Positions 14,057 through 22,847 of a DNA stretch of 64,000 nucleotides are shown one piece after another (the stretch's first letter is position 1; every line of letters starts with the position of its first letter). The stretch is taken from contig JAAOOA010000026.1 of the NCBI GenBank assembly GCA_012861695.1, positions 8,774,661-8,838,660 on the forward strand, given 5' to 3'. The stretch comes from Trematomus loennbergii. Its lineage: Eukaryota > Chordata > Actinopteri > Perciformes > Nototheniidae. Both the position numbers and the translations under genes were made by a program. Below the pieces are notes generated by a model that was not told where the DNA came from, searched no databases, and worked only from the letters and a program-made list of their open reading frames with translations.

Positions 14057-14706
14057 TTAAAGGTCCCATGTCATGGCCATTTCTACTGATCATAATTCCA
14101 TTGTTGAGGTATACTAAAATACATATATTGTGCAATTTTCCAAACTCACATCGGTTTCTCATACAGCATCTCTGTATAGTATGTGTATTCACTCTCGTCC
14201 TAAACGGCTTGTTGGAGCTCCTGCCCCCTGCCCCCCCCCCCCCGTGAGCCCAGTGGCCGTTTGTGAGACAGCGAGACACAGCGAAACCCAGTGCGAAACA
14301 CACACACACACCCCGCAGCCTGGCTGGGAGTTTGTGTGTGTGCCCAGTCTGAGTTCCGCTGTGTCTCGCCGACCCCACACCAGTGAGCCAGCTCAAAGTG
14401 TCCCGCTCCTTGCAGCAGCGAACCACGCAACGTCCCGCCGAGTGTGTGTGTGTGAGTGTGAGGAAGTCCGCGGATTGGTCCAAACGTAACGGCCGTTACG
14501 TTACGTTACGTCACTATACCCGAAATACGTCACTATACCCAAGAAATAAAAAATGGAAAAAGAGAAATCCCCAACGAGGCGTTCTGGGGCAGTACAGGAT
14601 GTACTTTGAGGGTTTGTGATTCTGCAGACCGTTTACATGCATAAAAAGCTACATAACACACAAGGGGACAGGTAATAACCAGAAAAGCATGACATGGGAC
14701 CTTTAA
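14057..14706. mobile_element. TTAA-flanked MITE with 15-bp perfect TIRs
   Basis: The left end reads TTAA then AGGTCCCATGTCATG (14061-14075). The right end reads CATGACATGGGACCT (14688-14702) then TTAA, giving 15-bp perfect terminal inverted repeats and a TTAA target duplication. The 642-bp body is GC-rich in the centre, with a C13 run at 14231-14243 and short CA/GT tracts, and codes for no transposase. A TTAA target with ends starting AGG suggests the Kolobok superfamily; piggyBac also uses TTAA but usually has ends starting CCC. The many overlapping short reading frames here are not genes. The right end is 7 bp from a hAT element. Confidence 0.85.
14507..14540. repeat. Two tandem copies of TACGTCACTATACCC
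   Basis: The 15-mer TACGTCACTATACCC occurs at about 14507-14521 and again at 14526-14540, separated by GAAA. It follows a palindromic GTAACGGCCGTTAC and three tandem ACGTT-type units. It lies inside the TTAA-flanked MITE, so it is part of that element's structure and not a host regulatory site. Confidence 0.8.
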
Positions 14707-14709
14707 AAG

Positions 14710-15843
14710 CAGCGGTTTTCAAAGTGTGAGGCACGCCTCCCTGGGGGGGGGCGCCAGAGAGCTTCAGGGGAGGCGCAGCGTGAGAAAAAAATGACGAGAA
14801 ACAGTTAAATCTAGCTAGTTGACTTCAGCTAACTTTATGCGAGCAGCAACATGGATCGATTTTTAGTGAAGTTACCTAAAGTGAGAGAGGAGACAGCGTC
14901 TGGCAGAAAACGTCACTTGCACACTTTTGGCTGTCTGTGGAGACCGAGTTCCCCCACCTCGTCAAAAAGGCTGTAAAAGTGCTCATTCCCTTCTCCTCCG
15001 CCTACCTGTGTGAGTGCGGGTTTTCCGCATTGACTTTGATCAAAAGCAAGTACCGGTCAAGCAGGGGCGGATCTACCTGGATGGCATGGGGTGGCAACTG
15101 CCACCCTAAAAATAGCCTTGCCACCCCAGTTGGCAGCTTTGTTTTGAAATGAAAGTTGTGGCTCATCGGACATTTATGAGAGAAAATCTCTGATGTCCGA
15201 GTGCAAGTGAATGCAGCACAAGACGCGAGCCTTGTAACCCCTCCCCCGGCCCTGGCGCGAGCGTGGAAATGTGATTGGCGGCGATTTCATTTTAACGGGA
15301 CGGCGCAAAACGAGAAGCATTCGGACCCAAGTAGACGAAAGGAATGAGGTATTTGAGGTCTACAATGACAGAGAAGAGACTGTCAAGTTTGGCTGTACTC
15401 AGCATTGAATCAAAACGCACTAAAGCTTTGGATCTTAATCAGTTTGTGAGGCGGTTTGCTGAACAAGATGGTAATCACAGCATTCAGCTGTTATAGGCAT
15501 GCCAACTTGATGCTCTGCTCACAGATGACTCGATGAGCATAACAAACTGTTAAGATGATGACCTTACGTGTGTAAATATTTTTTTTCTTTGTGGGGGTCT
15601 GCCCCCAAAAAACAGTTATAAGTCCTGAGAAAGTCAAATAAGAAGGTGTGTAAAACTAGTAACCACTTTGATTTAACTAGGCCAGTAGGTAAGGGCATTC
15701 CACTGGATAATAATACCCCTGCATTATAGCGACAACAATAATAATAATATAATAATAATAGCAATAATAATTGGGAGGGGGGGCACGGCTGTTCTTATGT
15801 TCTCTGAGGGGAGGCTCACCTTCCCACACTTTGAAAACCCCTG
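14710..15843 (+). mobile_element. hAT transposon (ZBED/Charlie-like), internally deleted
   Basis: The ends are inverted: CAGCGGTTTTCAAAGTGTG at the left and CACACTTTGAAAACCCCTG at the right. The flanking 8-mers tttaaaag and ccttaaag match at 6 of 8 positions and look like a decayed 8-bp target duplication. Inside, a start-like frame at 14851 (MDRFLVKLPKVRE) runs within about 60 bases into a hAT C-terminal dimerisation segment (14937-15060) with FPHLVKKAVKVLIPF, YLCECGFSAL and IKSKYRS. The whole catalytic centre is therefore missing and the copy is non-autonomous. The reading is then interrupted by another hAT fragment at 15062. A frame such as this cannot make an active transposase. Confidence 0.85.
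15062..15721 (+). mobile_element. Second hAT fragment nested inside the first
   Basis: A CAGGGGCGGATCTACC end, typical of fish hAT elements, begins at 15062 and interrupts the dimerisation domain of the outer hAT. A short frame at 15365-15496 encodes MTEKRLSSLAVLSIES followed by a FVRRFAEQDGN segment and a stop. This is recognisable as the C-terminal tail of a TTF-type zinc-finger hAT transposase. A GGGGGTCTGCCCCC string near 15594-15607 and a terminal ACCCCTG at about 15715-15721 are consistent with its other end. Target duplications are not clear, so the right boundary is approximate. Confidence 0.65.
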
Positions 15844-16549
15844 CCTTAAAGGAAACAAACAGTGGATATCTGAATAATTTTTTAACCAACTAGCCCTTTA
15901 AAGTCAATAGTTACAAGTTGTTTTCAATATAGCTCTGAGGTGGCCCCTTGAAATGAAGACAGATTAGGTTCTAACAACTTAATCCGTGTCCTCTGACAGG
16001 AGTGTTGCTGCGCGGAGACGCTGTGTCCACGGTGTCTCTGAACTCTGATCATTAAAACCAGTGTCAAAGCATAATAGTCCAATCTGAAGGCTTCTGGATA
16101 TTTAGATTGCTATGAACTCTGATGTTCACAAAGGATGATTAAGAGGGAAATCCACCCGGGCGTCCCATAAAATCCCTGAAAGCCATTAGATACCTTATTA
16201 TTTAATAACTCTAAAGTCTTCATGGAGTTATTTTTATATCTGCAAAAGCCTTTTTAGGAAGCAGACATTTTATAACTCATTTAAACATCCGACAGAAAGT
16301 ACATTCATTGAAAATAATCACAAGTAAACCACGTCAACTGTAAAAAATAAACATTGGAGGATGTTTGCTTATTTTGTTTTAAAGTTATAAGCCGTCTCAG
16401 GCAATACACTTTTGTGAACACAGCAACCAAGCACCATCTAATCAACATTCATGCTCTGAATATTTAAATGACTAGTAAAAAGTTATAATTAACATCACGT
16501 AGAGTAATATTTTGCAATAATTTTTGTGAACATAAACCAGTGGTAAAAG

Positions 16550-16905
16550 GTAACTAATTACATGTATTAAATTATTGTATTTAAGTATAATTCTGAGGTA
16601 ACTTAACTTAAGTACTTCCATTTACTGCTAATTGAGCCCCAAGGATACATTCACAAGCATCCTGACAGTATATAGAGTAATTAAAATAGGCTCCACTTTT
16701 ACCATCTGCAACATTAAAGTGATGAACACATTAATGCAACAACAATTATATTGCAATCACATAATCATTTGAAATGGGACATTCTGCATAATGAGTACTT
16801 CTACTTTAAGTATATTTTGATGCATATAATTATGGATTTCAGTTAAATTAAAGTTGTAGTAAGCTATAACTACTTAAGTGTAATATCTAATGCTTTCTCC
16901 TCTGC
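16550..16905. repeat. Teleost TACTTAAGT-rich repeat, copy 1
   Basis: The copy contains GGTAACTTAACTTAAGTACTTCCATTTA (given here only as a position landmark: the AAGTACTTCC part), then CAGTATATAGAGTAATTAAA, GCAACATTAAAGTGATGAAC, and CATTCTGCATAATGAGTACT. This order matches a very common palindromic fish repeat believed to be a non-autonomous DNA transposon. Related copies lie at 37905-38160 and 63185-63500 in this window. It sits just downstream of ccbe1 exon 2. Confidence 0.6.
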
Positions 16906-16980
16906 AAAAAGTCTGCAGCTTAATCATTTCACAGCATTATAACCCTTTTAAGTTGAACAATAACTAAATTCCTCCCTTAC

Positions 16981-17061
16981 CTGTAACATGTTGTAACTTC
17001 TCCACTCGGCTTCAGGCAGGGGTACTTTGTCGTGGAAATCTTATTCTCTGAGCACTCTTCA
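16981..17061 (-). CDS. ccbe1: ccbe1 exon 2
   Basis: This 81-bp exon is bounded by a TTTCTTTCACAG acceptor (right side) and a GTAAGG donor (left side). It is read through a split glycine codon from exon 1 and gives [17 protein letters not shown] then [11 protein letters not shown]. This closely matches the N-terminal cysteine segment of vertebrate CCBE1 (human: [20 protein letters not shown]). CCBE1 is a secreted protein with EGF-like and collagen-like domains that, with ADAMTS3, promotes VEGF-C maturation and is needed for lymphatic development. The last codon is split (AG plus the next exon's first base), so the following exon must begin in phase 2. The exon has no internal Met and can be recognised only by homology and splice sites. 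Confidence 0.93.
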
Positions 17062-17144
17062 CTGTGAAAGAAAACATTTTAAAGTGAGACATTTTTCTCT
17101 AACCTTATGCAAGTACTCTTCGTTTGTGTGCTGCAAATAATTAC
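17062..17144 (-). other. ccbe1: ccbe1 intron 1 (83 bp)
   Basis: The intron begins GTAATT and ends TTTCTTTCACAG on the minus strand. It interrupts a glycine codon after its second base. At 83 bp it is close to the minimum size usual for fish introns. It is in sharp contrast to the following intron, which exceeds 16.9 kb. Confidence 0.9.
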
Positions 17145-17248
17145 CCGTCACTGGCATCCTCCTCTTGGTAGGACCAGAGCAGACCTCCTGAGATGTACAT
17201 GCAGGTGACGGCGAGCAGAAGAGGACTCCTGTTGTGGTTTAGTATCAT
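17145..17248 (-). CDS. ccbe1: ccbe1 exon 1 coding part: start and signal peptide
   Basis: The ATG is at 17248-17246. Upstream in the same frame there is a TGA 20 codons earlier and no other Met, so this is the first possible start. The 34 codons plus two bases give MILNHNRSPLLLAV, a hydrophobic stretch to about residue 26, then WSYQEEDASD. This looks like a cleavable secretory signal followed by a short acidic segment, as in human CCBE1 (YREEPEDGD). The exon ends GG before a GTAATT donor, and joining to exon 2 restores the family's cysteine motif in frame. The protein would be exported to the extracellular matrix. EGF and collagen-like exons are not in the window, so the gene is 5'-partial here. 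Confidence 0.92.
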
Positions 17249-17420
17249 CTCATCGGTCCAGACACCTGGGTGCTGCTGACAGTAATCCACACGTGTACTG
17301 ATTACTCCTCACTGCTACAGCTTCAGGGAGTAGTGGTTAGCAGCGCGCGCGAGACCCTCCCACTCCTCGTGCTGCTGACTGAATGAACTGTCACTACAGC
17401 GGCTAGCTTAACTTCCCCAA
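17249..17420 (-). promoter_or_regulatory. ccbe1: Probable ccbe1 5' UTR and core promoter
   Basis: Immediately upstream of the start codon the sequence is richer in GC than the rest of the region. It includes an alternating GCGCGCGCG run (about 17342-17351) and a GC-box-like GAGTGGGAGGG on the minus strand. No TATA box was identified at a definable distance. Two short out-of-frame or closed upstream frames exist, one of them ATGAGATGA overlapping the start. The transcription start site cannot be fixed from sequence alone. An E-box CACGTG lies further upstream, near 17853. Confidence 0.45.
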
Positions 17421-18727
17421 CTCCGTAGCCTACTTTTGACAGGTCATGCCAAGATTCAATATGAGTCAATATGTTCACTACATAGTAAAGGTTGGGAGAA
17501 AATAAAGACTTGTGACTTTTATCTTTGACTACATAACGTGTTTGTCGACAATTTGCAAGTAACACATTGAGACTGCGACTGTTGTTACAGTGTTAAGGTA
17601 AAACTTCACAGAAAACTGGCTCATAAGTTGTCTGCCTGTATAACCCTATGGTTTAACCACGTAAATACAAATACATATATTTTTGTAATGCTCCCTTAAA
17701 CATATTTTAGCAAAGAAGTTTTCTGAAACATAAACATACCTTTTATTTTCTTCGTTAAACCGGTGAAAGTGACAGGAACGGAGCAGTTACTTTTACCCCA
17801 TCGTTCACCCACGAGCTCTCTGTGCGTCATGACGGCTGCTCTCTGCTACCACCACGTGGCTGTTACTGAAATAACTCCTCAATAATAAAAATAGATACAT
17901 ATTAAAATAACTACAAGAACAAGTGCAAACCTTCTCTACTATGATAATAATGTGAGAAGTCAGATTTGGATACAACTCTATTCCTTCCCGTGTTTCAGTT
18001 AAATACATCTGACTAAACCAACACATTAAAAATGCATTGGTGGTCTAATATGAGCACACATTCATTTCAAGTCATTCATTTATTGTACCTCTGTTTGAAG
18101 TTGTAAGCACACATTATTCATAAATTGATTTAACAAGATTTAATAAAATATTAAAGGGGCACCTGACATTTAGAGAATAACTTCTCAAGAGGAGACAACT
18201 GTTTCATTTTAACAGTGGCTTTCCCAAAGTTGAAATACTGAGTTCAATTGTGAAAAGTTAAGGATACTATATATAACTTTGGAGCTTAATCCATAAGAAA
18301 CGATATCAGGTTAGCTTGGCCGCTTTGGTTTAAAGTATGACTGTTTTTTTACTCCAAGTGGTTATATTCCATCCAGTGCTGCCCCTGGCCAAATTGGGCC
18401 CCTATGGGAAATGTTGTCATTCATTTAAAAAAGCAAATAGAAAACAATTTGAAACAAGCTAAAAATAATAAGACGGGTATTAAATGCAAGAGCATCAGAA
18501 GGAACTAAGTACTAAGCAGTAACTTACATGCTCTGTTAACCCAAACTCACCATACTAACTTGCTCATTATTTAAATCAAGCTTTTTGAAAGGTATACTGT
18601 AGATAAGAAAGATTTTCCCCCAATATGTTGTTGTCTATCATTTTGAATTGCCCATGACCTTTGTGTGACCTCTAACAGTAAGCCTGATCTGCAGTGAAAA
18701 AAAACTGTTTACTGAATAAAAGGAACA

Positions 18728-18795
18728 AAATAAAAGAATGAATGACTGAATGAAGGAAACCTTTATTGACCTTAAATACATTTGCTTTACAAAAA
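18728..18795 (-). mobile_element. LINE-like 3' tail, reverse orientation
   Basis: Read on the minus strand the segment ends with a polyadenylation-like GGTCAATAAAGGTTTCC followed by a degenerate (ATTC)n array. This is a usual form of short 3' ends left by 5'-truncated fish non-LTR retrotransposons. There is no coding sequence. The clade (L2/CR1-like) is a guess. Confidence 0.45.
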
Positions 18796-19030
18796 TAGCA
18801 TGAAAGATGATCAAAAGAACATCAACAAGCATACAGGAAACCATATACTATAAAATAAAACAATCAAACACATCATAACAAGCATATATTAGTATATTGA
18901 TAAAGGCTAATCAGGTGTGTGTTGAAGAAGGTGCCACATGCAGACTCTCTGATCAGAGCTTGTTAGGCAGTTGAATGCTGTGGTGGATACATTATGTAAA
19001 GCCTTTTAACGTCCACATCCTGGGCATGCA

Positions 19031-19752
19031 ATGTATACCTTCCTCCTGAAGATAAAACTTGCAGAATCCAAAAGTTCTTCAGTTTCTCAGGAATGCAGTA
19101 TGACATTACAGGGAGTTGGAAAGCAGATAACTGGAGAGCCTGTAAAGGATATCCCAGTGAAACAGGAGGACTGCGGTGTCACTTACAGCCACTATGGTAG
19201 CTTTTCAAACTGTGAGGTCATTCAGGTATGATTTACCTTTATTAAGAATATAACACTGGTCAGAATGTCTAATCAGGTGAAACGTAATACAGAATTTCAG
19301 AATTGAATTTCCATTGAAAAGGGAATTGTACCTCTTACAATATCAATTACCAGAAAAATAGCACCTTGAGCTTGCTTCAAAGGGCCTGCTCAAGCATGAC
19401 CATTTCAGTGGAAGGGAAAGCAGTGTTTCACCGATCCACCTGCTTCATTACATCAGAGCCTCTAAGCCTCAGCCACCGTCTGAGGTTGCAGTTCAGTTCC
19501 TGGCCACTTGATGGCCCTTTCAACCAAGAGATAGCACCCCCACCTCTTTCGCCACCACCGTCATCATTGCCCACAAAATGGATGACAGCTTTTAGAAATA
19601 CCAGGGTGCGTCACGACTCTGAGGTGCACATGCTGTGCCATTTATGTTCCACCTGTTTGATGCCTCAGCAGCCCGAGAGGCAGAGAATGATCATGCCTTC
19701 AACAGCACAATTAATGTCGCAGGCTGATACTGTGTCAAAGCTGCAGGGCTAA
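19031..19752 (+). CDS. Speculative two-exon ORF, unrecognised product
   Basis: A frame from ATG 19031 runs to ATTCAG at 19225, followed by a GTATGA donor-like site. An ATTACCAG acceptor-like site at 19346-19353 opens a frame to the stop at 19752. Removing the 128 bp between them joins both frames in phase 0, giving about 197 residues. The product is proline-rich in the middle (a PPPLSPPPSS segment) and has a CHLCSTC cysteine cluster. I recognise no domain, no signal peptide and no membrane segment. An AATAAA follows at 20017-20022. It could be chance, a non-coding transcript or a conserved non-coding block. No promoter was found. The first exon's acceptor and upstream context are weak. Confidence 0.18.
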
Positions 19753-20016
19753 TAACCTCAAAACAATGTCTGGAAACATCCTCTGCCTTATGGATATGAA
19801 ATAATGATCATCAATTTCCTGGAAGCAACACAGAACAAAGGAAGCCTTTTACCCCTTACTATGTTCATGCACTTTATTGTCTGTTTTAGATAAATTAGTT
19901 TTATTATGCCGTCTTAGTTTCTGGGTTTAAGTGGTTAAAGATGGTTTGCTAGGACTGGGAGTGTTGGCATATTTGCTTTAATTGGTCCTTTGTTTTTGTG
20001 CATCTGGTTTCTGCAT

Positions 20017-20022
20017 AATAAA
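20017..20022 (+). terminator. AATAAA, possible poly(A) signal for the 19-20 kb ORF
   Basis: AATAAA lies 265 bp after the stop of the speculative ORF. Single AATAAA hexamers are frequent in AT-rich DNA, so this is weak evidence for a real transcript end. Confidence 0.2.
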
Positions 20023-21127
20023 CTTTAAGGACATTTCAATCAAACACCATGATCTCATTACATTCTTTTTCTGTTCTCATTGTTTACCAAACCAGCATTA
20101 GTGTTGTTTCCCTGACCTAGAAGGATTCGTTAGAGCACATGTGGACTATTTCTTTTTCACTTAACAAAGTCACATTAAGTAAAACTCTTGCCCTATCTAC
20201 TGCCATGTTAGGGAAAACAAATGGACCTGAAATTAGATCAGATGGATGAAAAAGTGATCCAGGGAGAATGGACACAGTTGGTAGAGGTTTGTTGGGAAGA
20301 AAAACAAGCCAATAAAACTGTCTGTGATGGAACTTGGTTGTTTCTTTTGATTAAGGAGCTGTCTTCTGAGATCTCTACAAGAGGTTGAAAATGTTAAGGG
20401 TGGAGCAGAACTATTGCTAACATTGGATGTGATAGTTTTGGGGTTGCATTCCACCAAATGGACTCAGTTTGCTTTTGGGTAAGAGAAAGACAAAAGTACA
20501 CTGAATTGCTGCCCGATGAGAATATGTGCTGTGAAAACCAATTCAGTGCCTTGTAGGTCGCCGACACTGACATTGTCATTAACCTTTTCATGCTTAATGG
20601 ATGCTTCATACTGCAGCAGTGGAATATTCACGAATATAGCCCGTTTTATCCTCTTAATACTCTCTCAACACATGGGGTGACAACGAGAATATTGCAGGGC
20701 ACGAGCACCCTGTCATAACTCCCCTCTCTCCGTCTTTCTCTCTTTTCACAGTGCAGCACTGCAGTGCCTCTCTGCACATGCCCAGACAGACAGAGAGAGC
20801 CACAGCAAGTTTGAGCTCACTAGAAATATTAACAGGCTGCATCACAGACACATTCATGTACTCTTTCAAGCTATGCATGCATTATAAGCAAAAGTATTGT
20901 TTAATGAACCTGACAATGAATTATTCAATGGTAATTTTGAGATGTTAAAATGCATCAAGGGTGACACATTTGCTGTAGAATCAAACCTGTGACTTTTTAT
21001 TTGCTGGGCTTTCCTTTGTGTCAAGGTCACTCTGCCTCCCACATGCTTTTTACAAAAACTGTCATAGGTTGTTGACGCTTTAATAGTCTCAAACTACCTC
21101 TCTAAAGTCTTACACTTAGTGAACTGT

Positions 21128-21290
21128 CAACGGGGGGGAGCCTCGCTGCGGGGAAACGGTGGACTGTCGCCTGTCCGCCCCTGCCGGGACCGAAGTGGGC
21201 CGATCGGAGTGGCCCTACCGGCCCACTTTTGTACCGGCCCATCGGGATTCGTCCCGAACGTCCGGATGGCCAGTCCGCCACTGATTACAT
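21128..21290 (-). mobile_element. GC-rich end of a DNA transposon (hAT-like)
   Basis: This is a sharply bounded GC-rich island in AT-rich DNA. On the minus strand it begins CAGTGGCGGACTGGCCATCC and continues with GGGCCGGTA-type blocks repeated with variation. CAGTGGCGGACTGGCC is a familiar start of fish hAT-type elements. Only one end is present and no transposase is visible. The frame running across it on the plus strand is not a gene. Family naming is from recall. Confidence 0.55.
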
Positions 21291-22816
21291 TGTTCACTCT
21301 ATTTAACTATCTTTATAATGTATACAATAATGCAATACCAAGTTACATTAAACTATTACTAATACAAAATGAGAATAAATGTAGCTGGTTACCTAATTTT
21401 AAAAAACCATGCAATCAAGGAGGATACAAAATTGTGATTCAAAATCACTACTCACCAAATGACAAAATCGAAAAGAGAATAGGAGACATTTCATCTTAGA
21501 GGAGACAAATGGGATGTGTTGGTAAATCTGAAAATGTAAAGGAAAAACAAGTCGAAGGGAGATCTCTCATACTTGCATTATTTTATGGTTATTTTGCTGC
21601 ATCCAACATATGAGAGTGGAGCTTATGGGGAAGATAAATCATCTGTAAATTATATTTAATATCAGATGAACAATAAATAAGACCGCCGTTACATTTGTTT
21701 GTTTGTATATTTTGTTATTGCTATCTCTATTACCCACATCCTTCTTAAGGCTAGATATAACTTACTGATCTCTTTTGCACCTCCATCTGTTTATGTATGG
21801 ACTCAGAACTGCTTGATATATGCGCCCTCATGTTCCTACATTTTGTGTTTCTTCACACAGGTTTTCTGCTTTTGTATTTATTCTGTAAATCTTTTACCTT
21901 TAAAGCATGTTGTGCTTAAGCTTGAAAAAGTAATAAGTAAAGTAAATGATAATTATTACTGTTCATATTGTTATAATTCAAAGAAAGGTTGACATTTAAA
22001 ATAAACATTCACACATTCTCAAGGGCAATGAAACTGTTTGTTTGTGTTGTGACTGCTGATCCTCCCTCCATAATGACCATGGAGAGATCCCTTCCCAGTG
22101 CAATTTCAAAATAAGAGGGGTTATACTTGAAATAACCAAACCCATAGACAATGATGTATAACCCAGCTTATAATACAAGGAAAACCTATTATAATACATA
22201 ATGTAGCTGTTCACATCTTATATTTGTTTTCTTTTGGGGGTTTTACAAAAGTATCATGGGTAGATGTTCTACAGCAAGCCAATCAGGAAAGCAAAGCAGA
22301 GCAAATGGAGCACAGCCATCATCACTTTGGCTCTCACTCCTCCACTGTTGTGGCAGCAGGTTAATACAGAGATTTATTCCTGTCATCTCAGTGAGAACGA
22401 TTTTCCCCAACCACATGTCACTGTGACTCTCCCGCTCTCTCTCCTCTCTCTCTCCTCTCTTTCTTCACATGCACCAGCTGCTCAAAGGTTCACTGGTGAG
22501 TCACATAAGGTGTAATGTGATGTGTGAGGAAGTCTTGCTCTTCAGCGGCTGTAAACATGCCCATCTACTCACAGCAGTGATCCCGGGTGCTCTACTTATT
22601 CATACGAGGTTGGTTTGCTCGCAGCCAAAAGAACATCTTCAATAACCCAAAATACATATTAAAAATATTATTTGTATTTATTTATATCTATTATAATCCT
22701 TCAAATTCAATCCTGCAGATTTACTGTGGAAATAAAATTTGGACTAAGCCGACAGAAAGCACCCCAGCGTAGATTACTCTACAGAAAAACTAATAGTTAT
22801 GGTGGGATTGGAATTT

Positions 22817-22847
22817 CCAAGGAGGCACATGTCACGTGCCTCCTTGG
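22817..22847. repeat. Perfect 12-bp inverted repeat with 7-nt loop
   Basis: CCAAGGAGGCAC (22817-22828) and GTGCCTCCTTGG (22836-22847) are exact reverse complements separated by ATGTCAC. The right arm overlaps a CACGTG E-box palindrome at 22833-22838. The stem does not extend beyond 12 bp on either side, so it is too short for a usual microRNA precursor. Function is unknown. Confidence 0.9.

Larger units (their letters stand above)
1..16980 (-). other. ccbe1: ccbe1 intron 2 (partial; inferred), no exon seen
   Basis: This stretch lies downstream of ccbe1 exon 2, which ends in a GTAAGG donor at its left edge. I looked on the minus strand for the next ccbe1 segment (the CCKGYKF-like cysteine motif and the EGF domain) and found nothing convincing, so the 3' part of the gene should lie outside the window. 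The stretch holds repeats listed separately. The intervals 736-3750, 4020-10040, 10250-11900, 12030-14050 and 15860-16540 show only AT-rich unique-looking sequence and short chance reading frames, with no exon that I can support. A G14 run sits at 11364-11377. Confidence 0.6.

Noticed and set aside
14043..14489. Overlapping frames of 63-146 codons on both strands
   Set aside because: They lie within a non-coding MITE with C13 and CA/GT tracts.
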